Source of the DNA: Macrostomum hystrix
Taxonomy: Eukaryota > Platyhelminthes > Macrostomidae
Reading direction: 5' to 3'
Assembly: GCA_950097015.1 (NCBI GenBank)
Contig: CATNEN010000026.1
Span: forward strand, 841,001 to 905,000
Length of the DNA: 64,000 nt
Positions 24,506 through 34,518 of this stretch are shown piece after piece. The notes below the pieces were generated by a model. The model did not search any database, was not told where the DNA came from, and saw only the letters and a list, made by a program, of their open reading frames with translations. Numbering within the stretch: the stretch's first letter is position 1; every line of letters begins with the position of its first letter. A program made the translations under genes and the position numbers.

Positions 24506-26310
24506 TACTGTGCCCTGCCCTCCCTGCATCAATCAGTCACTCTCCTGTGCCCTCCCTGCATCAATCAGTCACTCTCCTATGCCCTCCCTGCATCAATCAG
24601 TCACTCTCCTGTGCCCTCCCTGCATCAATCAGTGACTCTCCTGTGCCCTCCCTGCATCAATCAGTCACTCTCCTGTGCCCTCCCTGCATCAATCAGTGAC
24701 TCTCGTGTGCCTTCCCTGCATCAATCAGTCACTCTCCTATGCCCTCCCTGCATCAATCAGTCTCTCTCCTATGCCCTCCCTGCATCAATCAGTCTCTCTC
24801 CTATGCCCTCCCTGCATCAATCAATCACTCTCCTATGCCCTCCCTGCATTAATCAGTGACTCTCGTGTGCCTTCCCTGCATCAATCAGTCACTCTCGTGT
24901 GCCTTCCCTGCATCAATCAGTCACTCTCCTATGCCCTCCCTGCATCAATCAGTCACTCTCCTATGCCCTCCCTGCATCAATCAGTCACTCTCCAATGCCC
25001 TCCCTGCATCAATCAATCACTCTCCTATGCCCTCCCTGCATTAATCAATCACTCTCGTGTGCCTTCCCTGCATCAATCAGTCACTCTCGTGTGCCTTCCC
25101 TGCATCAATCAGTCACTCTCGTGTGCCTTCCCTGCATCAATCAGTCACTCTCCTATGCCCTCCCTCCATCAATCAGTCACTCTCCTATGCCCTCCCTGCA
25201 TCAATCAGTCTCTCTCCTATGCCCTCCCTGCATCAATCAGTCTCTCTCCTATGCCCTCCCTGCATCAATCAGTCACTCTCCTATGCCCTCCCTGCATCAA
25301 TCAGTCACTCTCCTATGCCCTCCCTGCATCAATCAGTCACTCTCCTATGCCCTCCCTGCATCAATCAATCACTCTGCTATGCCCTCCCTGCATCAATCAG
25401 TCACTCTCCAATGCCCTCCCTGCATCAATCAATCACTCTCCTATGCCCTCCCTGCATTAATCAATCACTCTCGTGTGCCTTCCCTGCATCAATCAGTCAC
25501 TCTCGTGTGCCTTCCCTGCATCAATCAGTCACTCTCGTGTGCCTTCCCTGCATCAATCAGTCACTCTCCTATGCCCTCCCTCCATCAATCAGTCACTCTC
25601 CTATGCCCTCCCTGCATCAATCAGTCTCTCTCCTATGCCCTCCCTGCATCAATCAGTCTCTCTCCTATGCCCTCCCTGCATCAATCATTCACTCTCCTAT
25701 GCCCTCCCTGCATCAATCAGTCACTCTCCTATGCCCTCCCTGCATCAATCAGTCACTCTCCTATATGCCCTCCCTGCATCAATCAGTCACTCTCCTGTGC
25801 CCTCCCTGCATCAATCAGTCACTCTCCTATGCCCTCCCTGCATCAATCAGTCACTCTCCTATGCCCTCCCTGCATCAATCAGTCACTCTCCTGTGCCCTC
25901 CCTGCATCAATCAGTCACTCTCCTATGCCCTCCCTGCATTAATCAGTGACTCTCGTGTGCCTTCCCTGCATCAATCAGTCACTCTCGTGTGCCTTCCCTG
26001 CATCAATCAGTCACTCTCCTATGCCCTCCCTGCATCAATCAATCACTCTGCTATGCCCTCCCTGCATCAATCAGTCACTCTCCTATGCCCTCCCTGCATC
26101 AATCAGTCACTCTCCTGTGCCCTCCCTGCATCAATCAGTCACTCTCCTGTGCCCTCCCTGCATCAATCAGTCTCTCTCCTATGCCCTCCCTGCATCAATC
26201 AGTCACTCTCCTGTGCCCTCCCTGCATCAATCAGTCACTCTCCTGTGCCCTCCCTGCATCAATCAGTCTCTCTCCTATGCCCTCCCTGCATCAATCAGTC
26301 TCTCTCCTAA
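24506..26310. repeat. 32-bp minisatellite, about 56 copies
   Basis: Unit core CCCTGCATCAATCAGTCACT followed by ctcctatgccct. Point variants (cgtgtgcctt, ctgctatg, ccaatg, attaatc) recur in the same order, so blocks of several units were duplicated (compare about 24860-25060, 25070-25470 and 25480-25700). A period of 32 is not divisible by three, so three frames run open in turn. Confidence 0.97.
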
Positions 26311-27370
26311 GAAAAATATGCACAAATGCTTTAGAACTTATCTTAAGAAAAATATTTTTTTATGCTTGCTGTTTACTTATTTTACTCTAGTAGAATATCA
26401 ATACTAGTATTCAAGATGTCATTATAAAAACCATGAAGTGCAGGTTATTTATTCGAATGCATTGATGATTGACGATTTACGATTGCATGCTAGTATTTCC
26501 GCGCTGACGTCGTAATATGCAAATATACTAGACTATAATAATATATTATTTTCTACTTCATTGAACACAAAAAAATTGACATTAAGATTTGCCAAAGCCT
26601 GTTTAAAATATATATAACAATTTGATTTTGTTTACACTATAAGTTTACTTTAAAAAATACACAGGAAATAAATCCCACGTTACAAAAATCATTTAGATAT
26701 TATTGTTTTCGAAACATGCAATCGTAAACATGCAATTGTTTGTTCCGTTGTCTTAAGATACCGAGCGGTATCCTACAAAACACAAGAAATTCCACATCGA
26801 CTGGAAGCTTGTACTAGGCCTATGCATTATCATTATACAATAAAAAATGTCAACTTTTTCTTTTGCATTATACTTTGGGTTAAAGTTATAATTTTATTTT
26901 TAACATTATATCAAGACTAGAGGTTTTACTGTATCAACTGGATAATACTGCACTCAATAGCTACAGCATGTTTTGTTTGTTGTCAGTCATGAATTACCAT
27001 AATATAAATTGGTAGGTCTTGCCATCTTGGTCATGACAAGACAGTTCAATTGAACAATTTGCAGGATTTGCTATGGTGTGTTTACATATTAAAAGCATGA
27101 TAAAAGCGACCAGGTAGACTCTGAACTGGACCCAGTTAAAATAATTGACATAGTAACCATTGAAATAAATAGTTATATTATAATTTTGCTAACTCTACTT
27201 GCAAAACCAACTCTTTTTGCTAGACTTAATGGCAAATTGTGCAAACTCCATAGTTTGTAGCATTAATTTTTTTAATTTGAACTGGCACTAAATCTGTTAT
27301 TGCACAGTATAATTTTTTACTATTTAGGAGTTTAGGAGTTGGACACAACTAGGATACGCCTATTGTTTTA
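26311..27370. other. Unique AT-rich intergenic DNA
   Basis: I see no gene or repeat of note. Confidence 0.5.
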
Positions 27371-27920
27371 TCTATATATATAAAAGTGAAAACTCTGTCT
27401 GTCTGTGTGTGTGCAACCTTTTGTCTTTATAGACGCCGAAACCGCTCAACCAAATCGCACCAAACTTTGCACATACCTAAAACCACCTACGCTGAGTGCA
27501 ATAGGCTACTCAAATTCCCGAAAAATCATTTCCTTCCTGCTCAAAAGTGCAAAAAACTGCTCAAAAATCGTCAAAAAATCACTCAATTCGACATATCGTC
27601 GCCCCACTTTGTCAGATTTTCTCCAAATTTGATCCACTTACACTTTACATGTTTTCCAACAATGCTATCAATTTTGAACATCTCTACTCAATCCAGAGCA
27701 AAGCTGCATCATCTCAAAGTGAGTCACTTTGTTTTCCGAGGACAGCCACCCCAACTCCCCTCCGCCACTCTGCGGGCCAAATTTTATTACAGCCACCCCC
27801 TCCCTTCCCCGGGCGCCGAAGCCCCAGACTGTACATTGTATTTCAAGCCGTGAATGTACACAGCCCAAACCCTTAGACTGTCTACTGGCCCCCAAGCAGC
27901 ACTGAGACTGAGTGCGGTGA

Positions 27921-28622
27921 GTGCGGTGGCGTCCCAGTGCGCAGGGCTCTCCGGTCGATATTTCTCTCCAGCCAGCCTGGGATAGAAGAAAGAGAGAGGC
28001 TGGCGTTGACTGGCTGTCAGAGAGGGCAATTCTGTGTCCTAGAAATGATGCCGCCAACGAAATTAACTACCAACTGCTTCAGGAGTTGCCAGGTGCAGTT
28101 TTCACCTACAAGTCAATTGATACAACGTTGACTGATGACACCGCTGTGGAGTATCCTGTTGAGTTTCTGAACTCTCTAGATCCTCCTGGAACTCCATCGC
28201 ACAACTTGCAGCTGAAAGTTGGGGCACCAATTATGCTCCTCCGCAACCTGAATGCGCCAAGGCTGTGTAACGGCACCAGACTGATAGTCAGGCGGCTCTT
28301 CCCACACGTGATTGAGGCCACGATAATGACTGGATCTGGCAGAGGAGAGTCTGTGTTCGTTCCCCGGATTCCAATTATCCCCACGGACCTGCCATTTCAG
28401 TTCAAGCGACTGCAGTTCCCTGTGAGAGTGTGCTTTGCGATGACTATTAACAAGGCTCAGGGACAGTCGCTGAAGGTGGCTGGCATCAACCTGGAGACTC
28501 CTTGCTTCTCGCATGGGCAGCTTTATGTCGCCTGCTCCCGTGTTGGAACTCCAGCTGGCCTATTCATTTTCGCACCAAGGGGAAGAACGAAGAATGTGCT
28601 GTATCCCCAGGCCTTGAGGTGA
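27921..28622 (+). pseudogene. Helitron helicase C-terminal remnant
   Basis: From about 28010 the frame reads like the end of a Pif1-type Helitron helicase: CPRNDAANEINYQLLQEL, LKVGAPIMLLRNLN, RVCFAMTINKAQGQSLKVAG and QLYVACSRVGTPAGLFIF, closing with NVLYPQALR and TGA. These correspond to the last helicase motifs (the AxTINKAQGQS and YVACSR blocks are diagnostic). The Walker A and B motifs, the rest of the helicase and the Rep nickase domain are absent. The first 30 codons of the open frame have no recognised similarity. It is a remnant left by internal deletion. Confidence 0.88.
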
Positions 28623-28774
28623 CTCGCAAGCAATTAATAGAAAAGTAGTCACGAATTGACCTTGACCTGTCTAACTCTGAACTCTGAAACAGTTTAATTT
28701 TGTTTCTTTGACATTGTTATTGTTATGCCATGGCTATTTTCCTTATGTATACGCGTGTACATGCATACTGTAAA

Positions 28775-29629
28775 CAGAGGCAGATTTAGGGGGGGCGGGG
28801 GGGGCAGTCACCCCCCTAAATTTTAATCATGGGAATAAGATGCCCCCACCAGGGGCGCCAGTCGCAGCACTGGCGCCCCTTTTTCAGCCGCTGGCTCCCG
28901 TTTTTCAGCCGCTGGCGCCTTTTCTTGGCTCCTGGCGCCCTTTTTCAGCCGCTGGCACCCCCTCTGTGATTCTCTTACTTACTTACTTACTTTGCAGGGG
29001 GGCCTGGGGCACCTGACGCACAAACACAGGAACGGCATGCCCCCAGGCCGGCGAACTAGGCGAGAGCCGCCCATCGCGCCGCCTCCCCTGAGCAGGCACC
29101 TCACACACACAGCAGCAAGCCAAGCGGGGAAGGGGGCGGCAGCCGGAGTGCCTCTCACCCCAGGCCCGCACACGCACAGAGCAGACCAAGCCGGGGCGGA
29201 AGGCTGATAGAAATCAGTCCTCAGGGGGGGGCGGGTGATGAGTGTACACTTTATCCAATCGCGCTGACGGAAATCCAGATGAGCGCGCGGCGGTGTACAC
29301 CCGCCCCCCAGCCACCCCCCGCAAGGTCTAACGCCCCAGCGCCAACGCACATAACTCATACACGCAGAACAGGCACACAGAAAGGTAGGAGCGAAGCTAT
29401 TTTTCAAGCTTTGATTGCACGAACTATGGTGCACCTCCGCCGGTCGCTACTGTCCAAACCCCCCCAACAAGTACCGAAATTAATCGTGACCTGAAGGGTG
29501 AATCGAACTAGCGTCCTTTGGAGTGCGAGGCATCGACGTTAGCCGCTGACCCCTCTCGCCCCCCTCTGTGATTCTCATGGCGCTCCCCTGACAGACCGCC
29601 CCAAAACAAAATTCCTGGATCTGCCACTG
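28775..29629. mobile_element. Non-autonomous hAT-like element nested in Helitron copy 1
   Basis: The left end is CAGAGGCAGATTTAGG and the right end read inward is CAGTGGCAGATCCAGG, which are imperfect terminal inverted repeats of hAT type. The flanks are ACTGTAAA on the left (28767-28774) and ACTGTATA on the right (29630-29637), an 8-bp target duplication with one mismatch. The inside holds three GCCGCTGGC-type repeats (28880-28965) and a minus-strand tRNA-like segment near 29489-29565. No transposase is encoded. Confidence 0.8.
29240..29565 (-). mobile_element. tRNA-like SINE segment inside the hAT-like element
   Basis: On the minus strand, GGTCAGCGGCTAACG (A-box-like) is followed by TAGTTCGATTCACC (B-box-like), and further along AAGTGTACACTCATCACC resembles the core of SINE family A. 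It is either a decayed SINE insertion or a chance tRNA-like piece. The left boundary is a guess. Confidence 0.4.
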
Positions 29630-29868
29630 ACTGTATAGAGGAGTGGCTAAGAGACATGTTTCTAAAGAAGTAATCAAGAGGGGGCTGTTTGGACAAACTT
29701 TTCACTTATTTTTTACTTAAAACGCCCTTAAACAAACTCTTCACTTTTCATTAATGCAGTAAATAAATAAATGGTGACCTTCACTATAAAGTTAATACAG
29801 AGACGTGAATTGCTTACTGCTTTGCTTTAAATTTCTGCCCCAAAAACAATGGGCAAAAAAAGCTAGTA

Positions 29869-30840
29869 TCTATATATATAAAAGTGAAAACTCTGTCTGT
29901 CTGTGTGTGTGCAACCTTTTGTCTTTATAGACGCCGAAACCGCTCAACCAAATCGCACCAAACTTTGCACATACCTAAAACCACCTACGCTGAGTGCAAT
30001 AGGCTACTCAAATTCCCGAAAAATCATATAACATATAACATATAACATAAATCCCGAAAAACATATAAACGCAACATATATAAGCACATTTTAGGCAGCT
30101 TGACGTCCGAAATTAGTTTTTTGTCTTGAAGAAAAATAAGCACAGAAACACTAAAGCACTAATAAATATATTTCAGACACTTAAACATTACAATGCATTA
30201 GAATAATCACAAAAAATAATATCAAATACATTATAACAATGTTACCAGATAAAATCACTGGTAACAAAAAATCTAATATATACTATGATATTTTTACTAA
30301 TAAGCGCACATACTACTGTCGTTTCAATTGAGAACGCAGGTCAACAGAAAAACACAGGTTAACACAGGTCCCCTGTCATTCGGACTACTTCTAACTTTCA
30401 GATGCCACCTAAGAAAAGTTTTTTAAGTCGCTTGACTAAAGCAGCTGGACAAGCATTTTCGGCCGCTGGCGCCTTTTTTTCAGCCGCTGGCTCCCGTTTT
30501 TCAGCCGCTGGCGCCCTTTTTCGGCCGCTGGCACCCCCTCTGTGATTCTCATGGCGCTCCCCTGACAGACTGCCCCAAAACAAAATTCCTGGATCTGCCA
30601 CTGACTGTATAGAGGAGTGGCTAAGAGACATGTTTCTAAAGAAGTAATCAAGAGGGGGCTGTTTGGACAAACTTTTCACTTATTTTTTACTTAAAACGCC
30701 CTTAAACAAACTCTTCACTTTTCATTAATGCAGTAAATAAATAAATGGTGACCTTCACTATAAAGTTAATACAGAGACGTGAATTGCTTACTGCTTTGCT
30801 TTAAATTTCTGCCCCAAAAACAACGGGCAAAAAAGGCTAG
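29869..30840 (+). mobile_element. Helitron copy 2, non-autonomous, 972 bp
   Basis: It starts TCTATATATATAAAAGTG two bases (T, A) after copy 1 and ends with hairpin TGCCC/GGGCA plus CTAG before T. The first about 160 bases and last about 300 bases match copy 1 closely. The middle (about 30030-30440) is unrelated to copy 1. The right part of the hAT-like element (about 30446-30606) is present, with the same ACTGTATA flank but without its left end, so copies 1 and 2 descend from a Helitron that already contained that insertion. Confidence 0.88.
30402..30545 (+). CDS. Small open frame in Helitron copy 2 (47 codons)
   Basis: ATG begins MPPKKSFLSRLTKAAGQAF and continues into three SAAG repeats before TGA. 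The basic start resembles the first residues often seen in Helitron or other transposon proteins, but this is weak. It may be a remnant of a parental Helitron protein fused by deletion to the hAT-derived GCCGCTGGC repeats. Confidence 0.25.
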   Translation: MPPKKSFLSRLTKAAGQAFSAAGAFFSAAGSRFSAAGALFRPLAPPL

Positions 30841-32165
30841 TATATATTATATAGAAAATTTAAGCTTTCTTCAATTGTAGAATGTGTGAATTGTGTATAA
30901 GATGCAATCATGCAAATTTGGAGCCTCAAACTGGAACTGTGCAAGAACAGATTTGGCACCAATTAAAATAATAATAATTTAATGCCACAAATGAAGAGTT
31001 TGCAAAGTTTCTTTAATCCCTAGCTTGGCCCAGCCTATTGGCTATTAATTCTGTACATTTATTATTTAATCGGCCTAGGCTGTTAAATGATTTAATGGCC
31101 TAGGCCGATTAAACATATAGTCTATGGTCACAGTTGCTGTAGGCCTAAACAGTTTTAGGTTTGCAATCTCGTGAGCCAGGCCAAGCTTTAGGATTAAATA
31201 CTATAATATAGTATAATATGCTATACTTCTTTTTCTTATTTTAGTTTATTAACATTTTTTAAACAGTAAAATGTTTTCTTAGTAATATTATTATTTGACA
31301 AAGATTAAAGTCTTTCAACTTCAAAAATGAAATATAGTGAGTGGCAATCCTTAAGTTTCTCACATTTGATTGTTTTTACAAACACAAATAGCAAGGACTT
31401 TCTTAGCCACCATGAGTAAATATTTGAACTTGGGTAAGTTTTTTAACAAGGTCTATGGCCAAAACTAAAGAGAAACAAAAGGGCAGGTAGGAATGATAGT
31501 TTTGTTGGTCATGTATGGTTATATATATATATATAATTTTGAGTATATAACCCTACATAGAGATGGTCCAAAACTTTGATTAAGTGGTTGCAAAGCTATC
31601 TATGCCTGAATCAATTTTAGTTTGAATATATAAACAATTGGTATAAAATCCAACTCTGTTAGAGTGCAAAGCTTAAAATACATACATTTTATAACACTAC
31701 AACAGAAACTAGTGACAACTATATGATGTGAACAAGATGTGCATATTTGTATTCAATAGATCTATTAGATAGTTGAATTGATGTTTCAGTAGGTTCTTTG
31801 TTATTAAAGTTGCTTGCTTTGTGAGATTTACCTAAACAGAACTCAGTGGTAATACATGAGGTTTCCTGGATGTGGATGGGGCATGCTATAAAAATGACAC
31901 TTTTTAATTCAGTTCTATGCTTTTTGTAATATGTTTAACTTAAATAAGCAGAAATTTCTTGGAAAATCACACAAGAAAAAATGTAATCACAGAAAAACAA
32001 GTTACCGTGTTACTGTGAGTAGCCAGTTTCAGAAAGTGTAAGTTTTTATTTTGCCTAGTTTCATGCTTTAAATGGTCTCTCTATAGGCTAATAAAGATAT
32101 TATTCGGCTTCGGCTTAATATAAAAGATTAAATGATGGCACATTGTACATGAAATCTATTTGCAG
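30841..32165. other. AT-rich region upstream of the URB2-like exon
   Basis: It contains no GC-rich coding-like segment and no exon that could be joined to the following gene. If that gene is spliced, this is intron. Confidence 0.5.
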
Positions 32166-33737
32166 CTTGCTGAACTAATGCGGCCATCCCTGCCAGAACT
32201 GCTGCATCAATGCGCTGATGGTCGCTACTGTCAATCAGCCAGCTTCCTGCGCTGCTCGCAGCGTCACCCGGCCCTGCTAGAAGCGCCTTTGCATCTGCTC
32301 ACAGCCGGCCGAATTGAATCTCTGACTGACGCTGTTGCTAAGCAACTCACATCAGACGATTGCGTCAGCGTTGGCAAAGATCCGAATGGAGCCACCGACC
32401 TAGTCGAACTACTGGTCTATATTCACCTGTTCTCACCGCGATCCTCAGCTCCTAGCACATCCGAGCTCGATCGGCTGGACTCTGAACTGCTTCGACTGCG
32501 TGCCGTCACCGACGCCGCTGTCAAAGCCGGCGCCGCTGTGGACTCTGTGACGGCTTTGCGCTACGCCATCAGAGAGTCTCTGCTTTATCTGGGCCTCAAC
32601 GGTCGACCCATGTGCAAACTCCAATGGCGATCCGATGCTCCGGCGGGCTCGCCTGACGACGAATCGGCGGCGGCGTCGCTAATAGCGGAACAGGAAGCCC
32701 GATTCCGACAGCTGCGCCGCGCCGCCAATGCGCCGGCAGCTGATCTGCAGCCGCATCAGGCGCGCTTCTGGGGCGACAGTGCCGACGAAGCCGATATCGA
32801 CAAAGAGAGCGCCGTGGAGCAGGAGTTCGATGGCGCGTCAGCTCCCGCGCCAATGTCGGCCAAGAAGATCATTCGCCTAGCTCGCCGACTCGGCAGACGC
32901 TCACCGCCAGCTGACGCGGCCGATCTAGCCGACTTTTGTCGCAGCTCGCTGCTGTTATTGTCGGCGCCTAGTCGGCAGCTTCGCTCCAGCCTAGCCGACG
33001 GCGAAATTAGCGCCGGTTGGCGACGCGTCTTGGATCGGAGCATCACCAGAGCCCTGCCTTTAATCCTGTCCGCTTCGAGTGCAGATTTGGCCCTTGAAGC
33101 CGAGCTGGCCTGCCTAGAGCTCTGGCGTCGCCTGCTAGATCGTCGGCGATGCCCGACGGACGGCTGGTTCGGCGTGCCGGCGCTTCAGTGCGCCCTACAG
33201 TGCCTGCTGTGCCTGCCTCCCTGGAGTTCGCAGACTTCAACAGCCGATTGGCAGGCCGTTAATCGCCTACCATTGATCTCGGCTGCGTCAAGATTTGTTG
33301 TGAAAGCTATCTCCAGATTTCGCGACTATTTGTACGCCTCACCGGCAGCCCCGCTAGCTGTGCTCAGCCGACTCATTGTGGCTTTTGTTGACCTGGTCGA
33401 CTGCGCGCCGACGCCTCCAGCCGAGGATCTGCGCAGATGCCTATCCGAGCTGAGTAAGGCTGCCCAAGCATTCTGCAGCGGTGAGCACAGAAAATTGTTG
33501 GCCAAAACTGCATGGCCCCTGCTGGCCGCCTATGCCAATAGACTCCACTTGGCTTCGGCCATAGACACTCGCTGGCGTCAGGAGCTGGACTCTGCCGTGG
33601 CCGCGCCATTCCTAGCCGTGACAGATCGGCACGCCCACGCACACCTGCGAGTCGGCTTGAAGCCAGGACCCAGGGAGATCCTGCGGAATTTGCATGCTAC
33701 CTACTTGAAGTACTATAAGTTTCACGGCGACGTTTAA
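32166..33737 (+). CDS. URB2-like ribosome-biogenesis protein, C-terminal exon
   Basis: Open from acceptor CTATTTGCAG^CTT (phase 0) to TAA 33735-33737, 523 codons; an ATG at 32178 would give 519 residues if the gene had a single coding exon. The protein is Ala/Leu-rich and helical. Its last 130 residues match the general pattern of the Urb2/Npa2 C-terminal domain: a Leu-rich helix around LSRLIVAFVDLVD, HRKLLAKTAWPLLAAY, and a final PREILRNLHATYLKYYKF. Urb2/Npa2 is a nucleolar factor for 60S pre-ribosome assembly. Family members are usually well over 1000 residues, so upstream exons are expected, yet none is visible in this window. The assignment rests on memory of the family pattern, without a search. 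A 21-bp array starts a few bases after the stop. Confidence 0.6.
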   Translation, partial: LAELMRPSLPELLHQCADGRYCQSASFLRCSQRHPALLEAPLHLLTAGRIESLTDAVAKQLTSDDCVSVGKDPNGATDLVELLVYIHLFSPRSSAPSTSELDRLDSELLRLRAVTDAAVKAGAAVDSVTALRYAIRESLLYLGLNGRPMCKLQWRSDAPAGSPDDESAAASLIAEQEARFRQLRRAANAPAADLQPHQARFWGDSADEADIDKESAVEQEFDGASAPAPMSAKKIIRLARRLGRRSPPADAADLADFCRSSLLLLSAPSRQLRSSLADGEISAGWRRVLDRSITRALPLILSASSADLALEAELACLELWRRLLDRRRCPTDGWFGVPALQCALQCLLCLPPWSSQTSTADWQAVNRLPLISAASRFVVKAISRFRDYLYASPAAPLAVLSRLIVAFVDLVDCAPTPPAEDLRRCLSELSKAAQAFCSGEHRKLLAKTAWPLLAAYANRLHLASAIDTRWRQELDSAVAAPFLAVTDRHAHAHLRVGLKPGPREILRNLHATYLKYYKFHGDV

Positions 33738-33741
33738 ATCC

Positions 33742-34150
33742 TTTTATCTCCTATTCCCCACCTTCCACATCCTGTTCCCCACCTTCCATATCCTATTCCG
33801 CACCTTTCATCTCCTATTCCCCACCTTCCATATCCTGTTCCCCACCTTTCATCTCCTATTCCCCACCTTTCATCTCCTATTCCCCAACTTTCATCTCGTA
33901 TTCCCCAACTTTTTCATCTCCTATTCCCCACCTTTCATCTCCTATTCCCCACCTTTCATCTCCTATTCCCCACCTTTCATCTCCTATTCCCCAACTTTCA
34001 TCTCCTATTCCCCAATTTTCATCTCCTATTCCCCAACTTTCATCTCCTATTTCCCACCTTTCATATCCTGTTCCCCACCTTTCATCTCCTATTCCCCACC
34101 TTCCATATTCTATTGTCCACCTTCCATATCCTTTTCCCTGTCTCCCATAT
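33742..34150. repeat. 21-bp minisatellite, about 19 copies
   Basis: Unit CTATTCCCCACCTTTCATCTC with variants. It begins about 5 bases after the URB2-like stop codon, so the 3' UTR must contain it unless cleavage is immediate. Confidence 0.95.
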
Positions 34151-34518
34151 TCTCTCAACTTAATACTAGGATATACTAATCGTCTACTCATAGTACTATG
34201 AAGTTAAAGCCGCTGTCAAGTTTTTGAAACTTGTTATTATTGACTGGACAATAATAATATACATCAAATTGATATAGTAATGTAAGCATTTTCCCGCTAA
34301 GCATTTTTTGCTGTTAATGAGGCTAAAATACAATATTTTATAAAATTGTGAAAATCTTGGTTTAAATTTTGGCTTGACTTTTTAACATTTGAAAAATACG
34401 CTAGTGAAATACTGCTTTAATTTGATTTTTTCAGTCTTCTTAATTGACTCGATTTTGAATTGCTAACCTTTTCTTATTTGCTTTCAGTGCAATTATATTA
34501 AAACTCTTGACATATAAC
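34151..34518. other. Spacer between the URB2-like exon and the esterase D gene
   Basis: AT-rich. A pyrimidine-rich TTGCTTTCAG lies about 30 bases before the esterase D start codon and could be a trans- or cis-splice acceptor for its 5' UTR. Confidence 0.5.

Larger units (their letters stand above)
27371..29866 (+). mobile_element. Helitron copy 1, 2.5 kb, degenerate
   Basis: The 5' end is TCTATATATATAAAAGTG after an A, and the 3' end is CTAG before a T, as expected for insertion between A and T. A 5-bp stem hairpin (TGCCC, 10-base loop, GGGCA) at 29836-29855 lies 7 bases before the terminal CTAG. Both termini match copy 2. The element keeps the C-terminal part of a helicase (27921-28622) and contains a nested hAT-like element (28775-29629). 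The Rep/HUH domain and most of the helicase are missing, so it cannot be autonomous. Plus orientation is set by TC at the left and the hairpin at the right. Confidence 0.9.

Noticed and set aside
24482-26407. Overlapping long open frames rich in SLHQSV/CPPCINQ
   Set aside because: A 32-bp unit read in three frames gives this pattern. No start context or domain supports a protein.
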